From contig NZ_JABBWV010000001.1 of NCBI RefSeq assembly GCF_012999535.1, positions 682,001 to 746,000 of the forward strand: a stretch of 64,000 nucleotides of DNA, in the 5' to 3' direction. The number at the start of each line of letters is the position of its first letter. The first letter of the stretch is position 1. This DNA comes from Microbispora sp. H11081 (GTDB lineage Bacteria > Actinomycetota > Actinomycetes > Streptosporangiales > Streptosporangiaceae). The position numbers and the translations under genes are program-made. Below the pieces are notes generated by a model. It searched no databases. It was not told the origin of the DNA and was given only the letters and a program-made list of their open reading frames with translations. Below, in pieces: positions 26,815 to 35,333 of this stretch.

Positions 26815-27650
26815 CGCGTACCTCCGGCGATCGACCTGTTCCAGGGTGCCAGTCGCCGCTCCAGCAGGCCGATCAGCCCGGTCAGGGCGACCGCGGCGGC
26901 CATCAGCACGACGACGGCGGCGAACATCCGGTCGGGCTGGAAGCTGTGCCCGGCGTCCACGATGACCCCGCCCAGCCCGCCGATGGCGGTGAAGAACTCG
27001 GCGATCACGATGCCGACCACGGCCTTGCCGATGCCGATGCGCAACCCGGTCATGATCGACGGGATGACGGACGGGAGCACGATCTGGCCGAGGATGCGCG
27101 GCTGGGAGGCGGAGAAGGCGGTGCCGACCTCGATGAGGGTGCGGGGCACGTTCTGCACGCCGTTCCAGGTGTTGATGGCGATGGCGAAGACCGTCATGGT
27201 CATCACCATCGCGGCCTTGACGGCGAAGCCCAGGCCGAACCAGAGCATGAAGACGGGGGTGAGGGCGATCATCGGCATGGCGTAGCCCGCGATGACCAGC
27301 CAGCCGATCGCCGCCTCGACCACCCGGAACCGGCCGATCAGCAGGCCGAGGGGCACCCCCGCGACGATGGCCAGCACGTAGCCGGCCAGGAAGGGCTGGG
27401 CGCTCTCCCACACCGCCGTGAGCAGCGTGCCGTCCCCGATCATGCCGATCAGGGCCTTGAGCACGGCGCTGGGCGGCGCGGCCAGGATGGGGTCGACCCG
27501 CCGGGCAGCGAGTTCCCAGACGACCAGCATGACGACCACGCCGGCGGCGGTGACGAGGCGGTCGCGGCCGCCGCGGCGCTGGGAACGGATCTTCCTGGAC
27601 AGGGCGGTCTCGTCGTCGACGGTAGCCGCCTCGTCTATCAGAGCGGTCAT
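26811..27650 (-). CDS. NitT/TauT-type ABC permease, aromatic-acid island
   Basis: Membrane component of a small-anion importer, 279 aa, about six helices. The first helix (residues ~33-48) follows a charged N-terminus, and the coupling segment is RTLIEVGTAFSASQPRILGQIVLPSVIPS. Related to SsuC/TauC permeases but placed between ubiX and its ATPase with 4-bp overlaps on both sides. The substrate is probably the aromatic acid that UbiD decarboxylates; this is inferred from gene order only. Confidence 0.88.
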   Translation of the reverse strand: MTALIDEAATVDDETALSRKIRSQRRGGRDRLVTAAGVVVMLVVWELAARRVDPILAAPPSAVLKALIGMIGDGTLLTAVWESAQPFLAGYVLAIVAGVPLGLLIGRFRVVEAAIGWLVIAGYAMPMIALTPVFMLWFGLGFAVKAAMVMTMTVFAIAINTWNGVQNVPRTLIEVGTAFSASQPRILGQIVLPSVIPSIMTGLRIGIGKAVVGIVIAEFFTAIGGLGGVIVDAGHSFQPDRMFAAVVVLMAAAVALTGLIGLLERRLAPWNRSIAGGTR

Positions 27651-28447
27651 GCGGAGACTCCATCCTGCTGCCGGATCTCGCGGCCGTGCACGAGTTGCAG
27701 CAGCTCGTGGCGGCGTCGGGCGAACTCCGCGGAGTCGCGGCGCTCGTCCAGGGACGTGGAGCGGCCGAAGGCGGTGTCGAGCACGGCATGCACCCGGCCG
27801 GGGTCGGGCACGAGGGTGACCACGCGGTCGGCGAGCAGCACGGACTCGTCGATGTCGTGACTGACGAAGACGATGGTCTTGCCGGTCCGCTCGTGGATCT
27901 CCAGCAGCTCGGCCTGCATCTTCTCCCTGGTCTGCGCGTCGAGCGCGGAGAAGGGCTCGTCCATGAGCAGCACGGCGGGGTCGATGGCGAGCGCGCGGGC
28001 GATGCCGACCCGCTGGCGCATGCCGCCGGACAGCTCGTGGGGCCGGCGGCCCGCGGCGTTCGTCAGCCCGACCAGCTCGATCGCCCGCTCGGCGGCCGCT
28101 CGCCGCTCCGCCTTGGGCAGGCCGCGGGCCTCCAGGCCGAACTCGACGTTGGCGAGCGCGGTGCGCCAGGGCAGCAGTTCCGCGTTCTGGAAGACGATGC
28201 CGCGGTCCGGCCCGCAGCCGCGCACCGGCTCGCCCTCCACCTTCACGGTGCCGGAGGTCGGGTGCTCCAGGCCCATGATGATCCGCAGCAGCGTGGTCTT
28301 GCCGCACCCGCTGCGCCCGGTGAGGGCCACGATCTCCGAGCGGCGCACCTGGAACGTCACGTCCCGCAGCGCCTGCACTTCGCGGCCCTTGTCGTCGACG
28401 AAGGTCTTGGACACGCCCCGTACGTCCACCGCCAGGTCGTCGCTCAT
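27647..28447 (-). CDS. NitT/TauT-type ABC ATPase, aromatic-acid island
   Basis: 266 aa nucleotide-binding subunit. Walker A GRSGCGKTT, Q-loop VFQNAELLPWRTALANV, signature LSGGMRQRVGIARAL, Walker B VLLMDEPFSALD, H-loop SHDIDESV. It overlaps the binding-protein gene upstream and the permease downstream by 4 bp each, so the importer is translated as a unit. Confidence 0.9.
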   Translation of the reverse strand: MSDDLAVDVRGVSKTFVDDKGREVQALRDVTFQVRRSEIVALTGRSGCGKTTLLRIIMGLEHPTSGTVKVEGEPVRGCGPDRGIVFQNAELLPWRTALANVEFGLEARGLPKAERRAAAERAIELVGLTNAAGRRPHELSGGMRQRVGIARALAIDPAVLLMDEPFSALDAQTREKMQAELLEIHERTGKTIVFVSHDIDESVLLADRVVTLVPDPGRVHAVLDTAFGRSTSLDERRDSAEFARRRHELLQLVHGREIRQQDGVSA

Positions 28448-29484
28448 CGGGCGTCTCCGTAGTAGTTCGAGGGAACCTCGCCGATCTCGCCGATGGCCTT
28501 CTGGCGGTAGCCGTCGTCCACCATCGGGTCCACCGGGATCGCCTTCTGGGTGATCCCGAGCTTCACCTGGAGGTCGGCGAGGTACTTGATCTGCTTGACC
28601 GGGATCTCGCCGTTCATGGCCAGGTAGCCGCCGTCGTGGAACTCCTTGTACGTCTCGGAGACCATGGGGTCGTCCGCCTTGACGTTGAGCGTCTTGGCGG
28701 CCAGCGCCTGCGCCTCGTCGGCGTGGCCGTCGGCGTACCGGATGCCCTCCACGAGGCCGGCGATGAGGCCGGTGACCGCGGCGCCCTTGCCCTGGAGCAC
28801 GTCGTCCCTGGTGATCAGCGCGTACCTGGGGAAGTCGGGCACGACGTCCTTGGCCCGGCCGAGCAGCTTGACGCCGTCCTTGGCGGCCTGCGCCGTGTAG
28901 TCCAGCGGCGCGGAGGCGGCCTGGACCTGCCCGGAGACCACCGCCTTGTACCGGTCGGAGGAACCGCCCGAGTTGACGAGCTTCACCGAGGACGGATCGA
29001 CGGACGACTGGAGCATCATGGCCTTGGCGACCACCGCCGGCAGACCCGTCGGGGTGGAGATGGCGAGCGTGGCGCCGGACAGGGCGGACAGGGAGGCCAG
29101 GTCGCTCTTGCCGTAGACGGCGTAGTTCTGGCCGGGCATGGTCGACCCGACGAACTTCAGCTTCGCGCCCTTCTGCGCCGCGAGCAGCGCCTCGCTCGGG
29201 TTGCCCTGGATCACGTCCACCTGCTTGGACAGCAGCGCGGGGAATGCCTGCTGGGCGCTCTTCAGCTGGACGACCTCGACCTTGACACCGTGCTTGGCGA
29301 AGAAGTCCTTCTCCTGGGCCATCAGCAGGTAGCCGGAGTCGGCGCCCGGCTCGTAGATGCCGTAGGTGATGGTGGCCCCGTCGCCGCCCGCGGAGGCGGC
29401 GGTGTCGTCACCGCCGCACGCGGTGACGCCGAGGGACAGGGAGGCGGTCACCGCGACGATGGCGGCCAGGCGCAGCCTGATCAT
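28444..29484 (-). CDS. NitT/TauT-type substrate-binding lipoprotein, aromatic-acid island
   Basis: 346 aa. Signal peptide with lipobox VTAC (C23), then a GG-rich linker and an NMT1/TauA-like domain (ITYGIYEPGADSGYLLMAQE, VDVIQGNPSEALLAAQKGA). ATG 29484 overlaps the ubiD stop by 4 bp. Binding proteins of this class take sulfonates, nitrate, thiamine precursors or aromatic carboxylates such as phthalate. Placement between ubiD and ubiX favours an aromatic carboxylate. Confidence 0.88.
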   Translation of the reverse strand: MIRLRLAAIVAVTASLSLGVTACGGDDTAASAGGDGATITYGIYEPGADSGYLLMAQEKDFFAKHGVKVEVVQLKSAQQAFPALLSKQVDVIQGNPSEALLAAQKGAKLKFVGSTMPGQNYAVYGKSDLASLSALSGATLAISTPTGLPAVVAKAMMLQSSVDPSSVKLVNSGGSSDRYKAVVSGQVQAASAPLDYTAQAAKDGVKLLGRAKDVVPDFPRYALITRDDVLQGKGAAVTGLIAGLVEGIRYADGHADEAQALAAKTLNVKADDPMVSETYKEFHDGGYLAMNGEIPVKQIKYLADLQVKLGITQKAIPVDPMVDDGYRQKAIGEIGEVPSNYYGDAR

Positions 29485-30974
29485 TGTGCTTCCTCCGGTT
29501 GCTGCGTTCGGGGGGACGGGGAGCCGAGACGCGCCAGGACGTCGGCGAACTTGCTCGCGACCCGGTCGCGCAGTTCCGGGCTCGCCTCGGCGACGGGCGG
29601 GAAGTCCTTGAGGCGGTCGTACGGGCGGACGGCCGTGATGACGGCCCGCGAGTTGTGCGTCTGGCCGTGCGGGATGCGCGGGTCGAGCGGCCCGCTCCAC
29701 GCCCTGCGGATGATCTCGATGTCGTCCGCGGGGTCGCAGCGGGTGGACATGGCCCACAGCACGTCGAACATGTCGGTCGGGTCGATGTCCTCGTCCACCA
29801 CGACGACGAAGCGGCCGAGGTAGGAGCCGGACTGGCAGGACGCGGCGAGCAGCCCGGCCTGCTTGGCGTGGCCGTCGTAGGCCTGCTTGATCGAGATGAC
29901 GTTGAACAGGCGGGCCGCTCCCGCCTCGTGGCACCAGACGCCCTGCACGCCCGAGAGCCCGGCCCGCTCGACCTCGTCCCAGATCATCCCCGACTTCATC
30001 ACGCACTTGCTGTAGGAGAAGTTGGAGGGGGGCCTGATCGGGGAGGCGACCGTCACGATGGGGTCGTCGCGGTGGTAGATCCGGCGGATCCGCACCACCG
30101 GCTGGTCCGAGCGTCCGCCGGCGTAGTAGCCGGTGAACTCGCCGAAAGGACCCTCGGGCGCGACATCGCCCGGGTACATCTCACCCTCCAGGACCAGCTC
30201 GGCCCTGGCGGGCATCGGCAGCCCGTGAAGCTCGGAGGCCACCACCTCGAACGGCCGGCCGCGGTGCCCGCCCGCGTAGTCGTACTCGGAAAGGCCGTAA
30301 CGCAGTTCGTTGCCCGACGCCAGGAAGAGCAGCGGATCGTGGCCGCAGGAGATCAGGACCGGGCAGGGCTCGCCGCGGGAGAAGTACTTCTCCCTGATCT
30401 GCCTGCCCTGCTTGCCGGGGGACATCCACAGGCCCACCCGGTCGGGGCCGTGCACCATGACCCGGTAGGTGCCGATGTTGACCCAGCCGTCGTCGGGGTC
30501 GCGCATGATGACGAGGTCGTCGGTGCCGATGTACCGGCCGCCGTCCCGCTCGTGCAGGAGGGGCGCGACCAGCGAGGTCACGTCCACCTCGTCGTCGCGC
30601 AGGATGTTCTCCACCACCGGGCCGTCGTCCACGGTGACCGGCGGGATGGGCTCGTGGGTCTTCATCCGGTCCCGGTACGCGCGCACGACGTCGAGGGGAT
30701 GACCGGGCGCCGGGAGGCCGAGGGTGAGGGCGAGCCGCTCGGCGGAGTTGGTGGCGCCGGAGAAGGCGCGGTGGCCGGGCTTGGCGCCCACGAGGTCGTC
30801 GAACAGGACGGCGGGGCCGCCCTCGCCGCCGCGGTGGGCGATGAGCTCGATGAGGGTGCCGAGTTCGAGGTGCGGGTCGACCCCGCCGAGCCGCACCAGC
30901 TGACCCGACCGGTCGATCCGATCGATCAGCTCGCGCAGGTCGGCGTGCGGGCCGTCGTAGTCGTTGTAGCTCAC
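29481..30974 (-). CDS. ubiD: UbiD-family prenyl-FMN-dependent decarboxylase
   Basis: 497 aa; non-oxidative (de)carboxylase of an aromatic or unsaturated acid. Family signatures include HERDGGRYIGTDDLVIMRDP, WVNIGTYRVMVHG, GDVAPEGPFGEFTGYYAGG and SPIRPPSNFSYSK. Exact prFMN-contact residues were not checked against a structure. GTG 30974 gives MSYNDYDGPHADLRELID, a normal start. It leads the operon ubiD-SBP-ATPase-permease-ubiX and is followed without gaps. An IclR-type motif lies ~157 bp upstream. Possible substrates are hydroxybenzoates, phthalate-like acids or phenazine-1-carboxylate; sequence alone cannot decide. Confidence 0.92.
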   Translation of the reverse strand: MSYNDYDGPHADLRELIDRIDRSGQLVRLGGVDPHLELGTLIELIAHRGGEGGPAVLFDDLVGAKPGHRAFSGATNSAERLALTLGLPAPGHPLDVVRAYRDRMKTHEPIPPVTVDDGPVVENILRDDEVDVTSLVAPLLHERDGGRYIGTDDLVIMRDPDDGWVNIGTYRVMVHGPDRVGLWMSPGKQGRQIREKYFSRGEPCPVLISCGHDPLLFLASGNELRYGLSEYDYAGGHRGRPFEVVASELHGLPMPARAELVLEGEMYPGDVAPEGPFGEFTGYYAGGRSDQPVVRIRRIYHRDDPIVTVASPIRPPSNFSYSKCVMKSGMIWDEVERAGLSGVQGVWCHEAGAARLFNVISIKQAYDGHAKQAGLLAASCQSGSYLGRFVVVVDEDIDPTDMFDVLWAMSTRCDPADDIEIIRRAWSGPLDPRIPHGQTHNSRAVITAVRPYDRLKDFPPVAEASPELRDRVASKFADVLARLGSPSPRTQQPEEAQ

Positions 30975-31123
30975 CGGCGCCGCCCGCGCGAAGGCACGCC
31001 AAAGTGACCCCTTTTATGCTGAATCATGAGATTTACCCGTCTAATGGCACAGCGTCCGGATCGACCGGTTCGTTGCCAGAAGTTACGGCGGGTTTTCACA
31101 AAAGGGAATCACACGCACATAGA

Positions 31124-31138
31124 TTCTTCACAGCAGAA
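31124..31138. promoter_or_regulatory. Probable IclR operator upstream of ubiD operon
   Basis: TTCTTCACAGCAGAA matches the palindrome upstream of iclR at 11 of 15 positions, keeping TTCT and AGCAGAA. It lies ~150-165 bp upstream of ubiD in the only sizeable gap of the operon. Confidence 0.55.
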
Positions 31139-31170
31139 CAAACGGCGAGTGCCGCTGGGTGGTCAGGTGG

Positions 31171-31929
31171 TCACAGGTCCTGGCTGATGCCCTCGGCGGC
31201 GGCGCGCAGCATGGGGAGCATCATGTGCAGGTTGCCGTGGGTCATGCGCTGGTGGGGCAGGCTGACCGCGAGCGCGGCGAGCGCGCGGCCAAGGTGGTCG
31301 CGCACGCAGACGGCCACCGCGTCGAGCCCGGCCGCGCTCTCCTCGTGATTCACTCCGTAGCCCAGGTCGCGCACACTGCGCAACTCCGTGCGCAGGGCGT
31401 CGGGGTCGGTGATGGTGCGGTCGGTGACCCGGGTGAGGCCGTCGGGGAAGAGTGCGAGCACCTCCTCGTCGGGCAGTTCAGCGAGCAGGACCTTACCGCC
31501 CGACGTGCTGTGCGCGGGCAGCAGCGTGCCGGTGCGCGACGACACCCGCAGCGGCCGGTCGCCCTCCACCCCGTCGATGAACCGGGCGCCGTTGCCCTCC
31601 AGCACGATCAGGTTGACCGTCTCGCGCAACTCGGCCGCCAGCCACTCCATGTGCCGTCTGGCCTTGCGCCGCACGTCGAGTTCGCCCACCGCGGTCAGCC
31701 CTATCTCCACCACGACCCGGCCGGCGCGGTACGCCCTCGTGACGCGGTCCTGGGCGACGAACCCGCGGTGGGTCAGCGTGAGCAGCAGCCGGTGGGCCGT
31801 GGAGCGGGCGACGTCTAGCTCCTCGCTGACGTCGGTGACCCGCACCTCCCCCCGGTCTCTGATCATGAGCAGGATGAGCAGCGCTTTGTCCACCGACGCG
31901 ATGGCGTATGGGGGGAGGGAGTCAGGCAT
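31171..31929 (-). CDS. IclR-family transcriptional regulator
   Basis: 252 aa. N-terminal winged helix-turn-helix (SVDKALLILLMIRDRGEVRV, EELDVARSTAHRLLLTLTHRGFV) and a C-terminal IclR effector domain with LPAHSTSGGKVLLAEL. IclR proteins commonly control aromatic catabolism and bind TTCTG...CAGAA-like sites. It lies between the ubiD operon and the divergent monooxygenase, with matching motifs in front of both, so it probably controls both and itself. Activator or repressor cannot be told. Confidence 0.93.
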   Translation of the reverse strand: MPDSLPPYAIASVDKALLILLMIRDRGEVRVTDVSEELDVARSTAHRLLLTLTHRGFVAQDRVTRAYRAGRVVVEIGLTAVGELDVRRKARRHMEWLAAELRETVNLIVLEGNGARFIDGVEGDRPLRVSSRTGTLLPAHSTSGGKVLLAELPDEEVLALFPDGLTRVTDRTITDPDALRTELRSVRDLGYGVNHEESAAGLDAVAVCVRDHLGRALAALAVSLPHQRMTHGNLHMMLPMLRAAAEGISQDL

Positions 31930-31933
31930 GGTG

Positions 31934-31948
31934 TTCTGTATAGCAGAA
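31934..31948. promoter_or_regulatory. IclR operator palindrome between iclR and monooxygenase
   Basis: TTCTGTATAGCAGAA is a 5-5-5 palindrome directly upstream of the iclR start (5-19 nt) and ~130 bp upstream of the monooxygenase. Position predicts autoregulation plus control of the divergent gene. Confidence 0.65.
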
Positions 31949-32077
31949 AAATCAGGTCATATTCGTCTGTAGCAAGGAACACGATGGCACCATGTGCTCG
32001 GCGCCGGGACCAGGCGCCGCTGCCGGCGACGGCCCATCCCCCCTGACGGCCCAACAGCACAGAAGCCAGGAGTCCTC

Positions 32078-33352
32078 ATGCCGCAACGGTTCCCCGATTC
32101 CGCCAGCCCTCCGGCCGAGGAACAGGTCCTCATCGTCGGCGCCGGCATCGCCGGGCTGGTGCTCGCGCTCGAACTGCACGACGCCGGAATCGGCTGCCGC
32201 GTCTACGAGGCCGTGCCCGATCTCGGCGCGCTGGGCGTGGGCATCAACCTGCTGCCCCACTCCACCCGCGTACTGCACCGGCTCGGCCTCGGCGACGCGC
32301 TGGCCGAGGCCGGCGTCGTCACCATGGAGTCGGTGTTCTTCAACCGCTTCGGCCAGCTCATCTACCGGGAGCCGTCCGGCAGGTACGCGGGGTACGAGCA
32401 CCCGCAGTACTCCATCCACCGCGGCGACCTGCAGGCGGTCCTGCTCGCGGCGGTGCGGGAGCGGCTCGGCGCGGACGCCGTGGTGCTCGGTCACCGCTGC
32501 GTCGGAGCCGAGCAGGACGAGAACGGCGTGACCGCCCGCTTCACCGGCCCCGGCGGCGAGCCGCTGCCCTCCGTACGGGGACGGGTGCTGGTCGGCTGCG
32601 ACGGCATCCACTCGGCGCTGCGCAAACAGCTCCACCCGGACGAGGGCGAGCCGCGTTACTCCGGCATCAACATGTGGCGGGGCGTCAGCGTGGGCCGTCC
32701 GTTCCTGTCCGGGGCCAGCATGGTGCGGGCCGGCTGGATCGACCGCGGCAAGCTGGTCGCCTATCCGATCAGGAACCTGCCCGGCGGCGACCAGCTCGTC
32801 AACTGGGTCGTCGAGATCCAGACCCCGCACCACCTGCGACGCGACTGGAACCGGCGCGGCGAGCTGGAGGACTTCATCGGGCACTTCGAGGACTGGCACT
32901 TCGACTGGCTCGACGCGCCGGCGATGATGCGGGCCTCCGAGACCGTCCTGGAGTACCCGATGGTCGACCAGGACCCCCTGGACCACTGGAGCGAGGGGCG
33001 GATCACCCTGCTCGGCGACGCCGCCCACCCGATGGTGCCGCGCGGCTCCAACGGCGCCGGCCAGGCGATCCTGGACGCCGAGGCGCTCCGCCACCACCTG
33101 AGCGGCACGGGGGACCCGGTGGCCGCGTTGCGCGCGTACGAGGCGGAACGGCTGCCGGCGACCGCGCGGGTGGTCCTCGCCAACCGGAGCGTGCCACCGG
33201 ACGTGATCATCCGTGAGGTGTGGGAGCGGACCGGCGACCGGCCGTTCGAATCCATCGACGATGTGATCAAGGCGGAGGAGCTGGCCGCGATGTCCCAGAG
33301 GTACAAGGAGATCGCGGGCTACTCGGCCGAGGCCCTGCGCGGCGGCCGCTGA
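32078..33352 (+). CDS. FAD-dependent aromatic monooxygenase, PhzS-like
   Basis: 424 aa group A flavin monooxygenase. FAD site LIVGAGIAGLVLALELHDAG; GVGINLLPHSTRVLHRLGLG; the second flavin motif DG within RVLVGCDGIHSALR; and GRITLLGDAAHPMVPRGSNG. The order YSIHRGDLQ, MWRGV, LVAYPI, NWV, W-N-R-x-G-x-L and YPMVDQDPLxHW closely recalls PhzS, which hydroxylates and decarboxylates 5-methylphenazine-1-carboxylate. ATG 32078 has AGGAG 5 nt upstream; an earlier in-frame start at 31994 lacks family sequence. Likely acts on the acid or on the UbiD product. Confidence 0.9.
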   Translation: MPQRFPDSASPPAEEQVLIVGAGIAGLVLALELHDAGIGCRVYEAVPDLGALGVGINLLPHSTRVLHRLGLGDALAEAGVVTMESVFFNRFGQLIYREPSGRYAGYEHPQYSIHRGDLQAVLLAAVRERLGADAVVLGHRCVGAEQDENGVTARFTGPGGEPLPSVRGRVLVGCDGIHSALRKQLHPDEGEPRYSGINMWRGVSVGRPFLSGASMVRAGWIDRGKLVAYPIRNLPGGDQLVNWVVEIQTPHHLRRDWNRRGELEDFIGHFEDWHFDWLDAPAMMRASETVLEYPMVDQDPLDHWSEGRITLLGDAAHPMVPRGSNGAGQAILDAEALRHHLSGTGDPVAALRAYEAERLPATARVVLANRSVPPDVIIREVWERTGDRPFESIDDVIKAEELAAMSQRYKEIAGYSAEALRGGR

Positions 33353-33398
33353 GCCGGGCGCCGCGGGTTATGCTCGCTCCCGGACACGGGAGGGGCGC

Positions 33399-33674
33399 AT
33401 GGGGGTGCTGATCGACCGGCCGAACTGGCCGGGACCCCGCGGGCTGCTGTGGTCCCACCTGGTCAGCGACTCCTCGCTGGAGGAGCTGCACGAGTTCGCC
33501 CGCCTGCTCGGGGTGCCCGCGCGGGCCTTCGACCGGGACCACTACGACGTGCCGGAGACGGTCTACGGCCGGGCCGTGGCCCTAGGGGCGGAAGCCGTCG
33601 GCAGCCAGGAGCTGGTGCGCCGTCTGCGCGAGTCCGGCCTGCGCAGGCCGAAGACCCGTTCGAGATCTACATAG
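33399..33674 (+). CDS. DUF4031 domain protein
   Basis: 91 aa, a single DUF4031 domain: VLIDRPNWPGPRGLLWSHLVS, HEFARLLGVPARAFDRDHYDVP, LVRRLRESGLRRPK. Function unknown. In many actinobacteria this domain is fused to, or paired with, an HD hydrolase; here the HD gene is convergent and overlaps its last 8 bp. A TATGCT hexamer at ~33369 and GGGAGGGG before the ATG could drive it. Confidence 0.85.
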   Translation: MGVLIDRPNWPGPRGLLWSHLVSDSSLEELHEFARLLGVPARAFDRDHYDVPETVYGRAVALGAEAVGSQELVRRLRESGLRRPKTRSRST

Positions 33675-34374
33675 TAAAGGCGCTCGCTCGCGCGCCGCTC
33701 CGGAGGCGGGCCAGCTCCGCCGCGAGGTTCTCCCGCGCCCGCCGCTCCCACAGCTCGCGGCCCACGGGAGTGCCGAACAGGCGCGGTTTGCCGAGCAGCC
33801 CCCGCAGCACCGCGGCCCGCCCTGCCACGAAGGCGTCGTCGGGCACGTGCCGGTACTCCTCGCGCACGGCCCTCGTGTACGCCTCGTACGCGCCGGGCGG
33901 CGCCGCGAGGATCGCCAGGTCGGCGTCGCACAGGACGGCCGCGTTCGCGTCGCCGGGATCATAGGTGTGCCCCGCCGTCAGCCGCACCAGCCGGGCGACC
34001 TCCCGCACGCGTGCCGCGGGCAGGCCGCAGGCGGGCAGCCGGGCCTGGGCGAGCTGGGCGCCGCGCTCCTCGTCCCATCCAGGACGCCCGTCGTATACGG
34101 CGTCGTGGAACCACGCGGCGAGCCGTACGGCGTCGGCGTCCTCCGCCAGGGCGGCGAGCGGCTCGATCGCGGCCAGGACCGCACGCAGGTGAGCCGTCGT
34201 GTGGTAGCGCCGGTGCGGCTCCGCCCAGCGGGCGGCCAGTTCGGCGGCGAGGGCCCGCCCGCCGGGCGAGTCCGTGAGGCAACCGGGCCTGGGCAGGCTG
34301 CGGTCGTCAGGGCTGCGGTCGTCAAGGTTCCGGTCGTCAGGGCTCCGTTCGAAATGGCGCGCTTCGTCGGTCAT
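33667..34374 (-). CDS. HD-superfamily metal-dependent phosphohydrolase (predicted)
   Basis: 235 aa. The HD core is seen as RYHTTAHL, WFHDAVYDG and CDADLAILAAPPGAYEAY, the set found in the predicted HD phosphohydrolases that accompany DUF4031. The substrate is unknown, possibly nucleotides. The N-terminal ~28 residues are an Asp/Arg-rich stretch made by three 15-bp tandem repeats (DDRNL, DDRSP, DDRSL) and may be non-essential. It overlaps the DUF4031 gene tail to tail by 8 bp, so no terminator fits between them. Confidence 0.8.
   Translation of the reverse strand: MTDEARHFERSPDDRNLDDRSPDDRSLPRPGCLTDSPGGRALAAELAARWAEPHRRYHTTAHLRAVLAAIEPLAALAEDADAVRLAAWFHDAVYDGRPGWDEERGAQLAQARLPACGLPAARVREVARLVRLTAGHTYDPGDANAAVLCDADLAILAAPPGAYEAYTRAVREEYRHVPDDAFVAGRAAVLRGLLGKPRLFGTPVGRELWERRARENLAAELARLRSGARASAFTM
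34295..34339. repeat. Three 15-bp tandem repeats at N-terminus of HD protein
   Basis: Units at 34295, 34310 and 34325 share GGTCGTCA endings and keep frame, encoding DDR-x-x pentapeptides. Confidence 0.8.
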
Positions 34375-34418
34375 GCGGCGAACCCTACGGGCCCCATGCC
34401 CCCAGGGAGGTGTTTGAG

Positions 34419-34424
34419 TAGCCT
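34419..34424 (+). promoter_or_regulatory. Candidate -10 box for leaderless maturation operon
   Basis: TAGCCT lies 6 nt before GTG 34431; transcription would start at the start codon. Confidence 0.45.
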
Positions 34425-34430
34425 GTCCGT

Positions 34431-35333
34431 GTGCTGCGGCGGACGACCACGATCTCGGGCATCGACGCGCCGGCGACGCTGGCGGAGCTGCTCGACCACC
34501 ACGACTACCTGGCCGACGACGGCGTGACGACGGCGGCCTATCTCGCGCTGAAGATGGGACGGCCGCTCTTCCTCGAGGGCGAGGCGGGCGTCGGCAAGAC
34601 CGAGCTGGCCAAGACGCTCGCGGCGATCCTGGACGCGCCGCTGATCAGGCTGCAGTGCCACGAGGGCCTCGACGCCGCCCAGGCCATGTACGACTGGGAC
34701 TTCCCGCGCCAGCTCCTGCACCTCAAGGCGGCGGAGGCGGCCGGCGCCGCCGACGTCGCGGCGCTGGAGGGCGAGATCTACGACCGGCGGTTCCTCATCG
34801 CCAGGCCTCTGCTGCGGGCCCTGGAGACGCAGCCCAGCGTGCTGCTCGTCGACGAGATCGACCGGGCCGACGACGAGTTCGAGGCGTTCCTGCTCGAGGT
34901 GCTGTCGGACTTCACGATCTCTGTGCCGGAGCTCGGGACGATCAGTGCGGCGACGCCGCCGGTCGTCGTCCTGACCTCCAACCGCACCCGCGAGGTGCAC
35001 GACGCGCTCAAACGGCGCTGCCTCTACCACTGGCTTGAGCACCCCGGGTTCGACCGGGAGGTGACCATCCTGCGGCGGCGGCTGCCCGGGTGCGCCGAGC
35101 GGCTCGCGGCGGACGTGGCGCGGGCGGCGGGCCGGATGCGCGAGGCGGGCCTGCTCAAGCCGCCGGGCATCGCCGAGACCCTCGACTGGACCGAGGCGCT
35201 GCTCACACTCGGCGCGGTGGAGCTCGACCCCGCCCTGGCTGACGCCACGCTGGGCGCGGTGCTCAAACACCGGGAGGACCAGGAGACCGCGCGGGCCATG
35301 GGGCTGCTCACGCCGGGCGGCGGGCGTGGCTGA
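34431..35333 (+). CDS. MoxR-family AAA ATPase, CoxD-like
   Basis: 300 aa AAA+ ATPase of the MoxR group. Walker A GEAGVGKTELAKT (50-62), Walker B SVLLVDEIDRAD near 140, sensor region VVLTSNRTREVHDALKRRC. CoxD proteins of this type help insert the metal/sulfur centre of molybdenum hydroxylases, working with a VWA partner. Such a partner (next gene) overlaps it by 8 bp. The GTG start appears leaderless. Distinct from the second MoxR at 47.8 kb. Confidence 0.85.
   Translation: MLRRTTTISGIDAPATLAELLDHHDYLADDGVTTAAYLALKMGRPLFLEGEAGVGKTELAKTLAAILDAPLIRLQCHEGLDAAQAMYDWDFPRQLLHLKAAEAAGAADVAALEGEIYDRRFLIARPLLRALETQPSVLLVDEIDRADDEFEAFLLEVLSDFTISVPELGTISAATPPVVVLTSNRTREVHDALKRRCLYHWLEHPGFDREVTILRRRLPGCAERLAADVARAAGRMREAGLLKPPGIAETLDWTEALLTLGAVELDPALADATLGAVLKHREDQETARAMGLLTPGGGRG

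Noticed and set aside
26230-27860. Long + strand ORFs opposite ubiX, permease and ATPase
   Set aside because: GC-driven antisense shadows rich in His, Asp and Arg with no motifs; the reverse strand carries intact known families.
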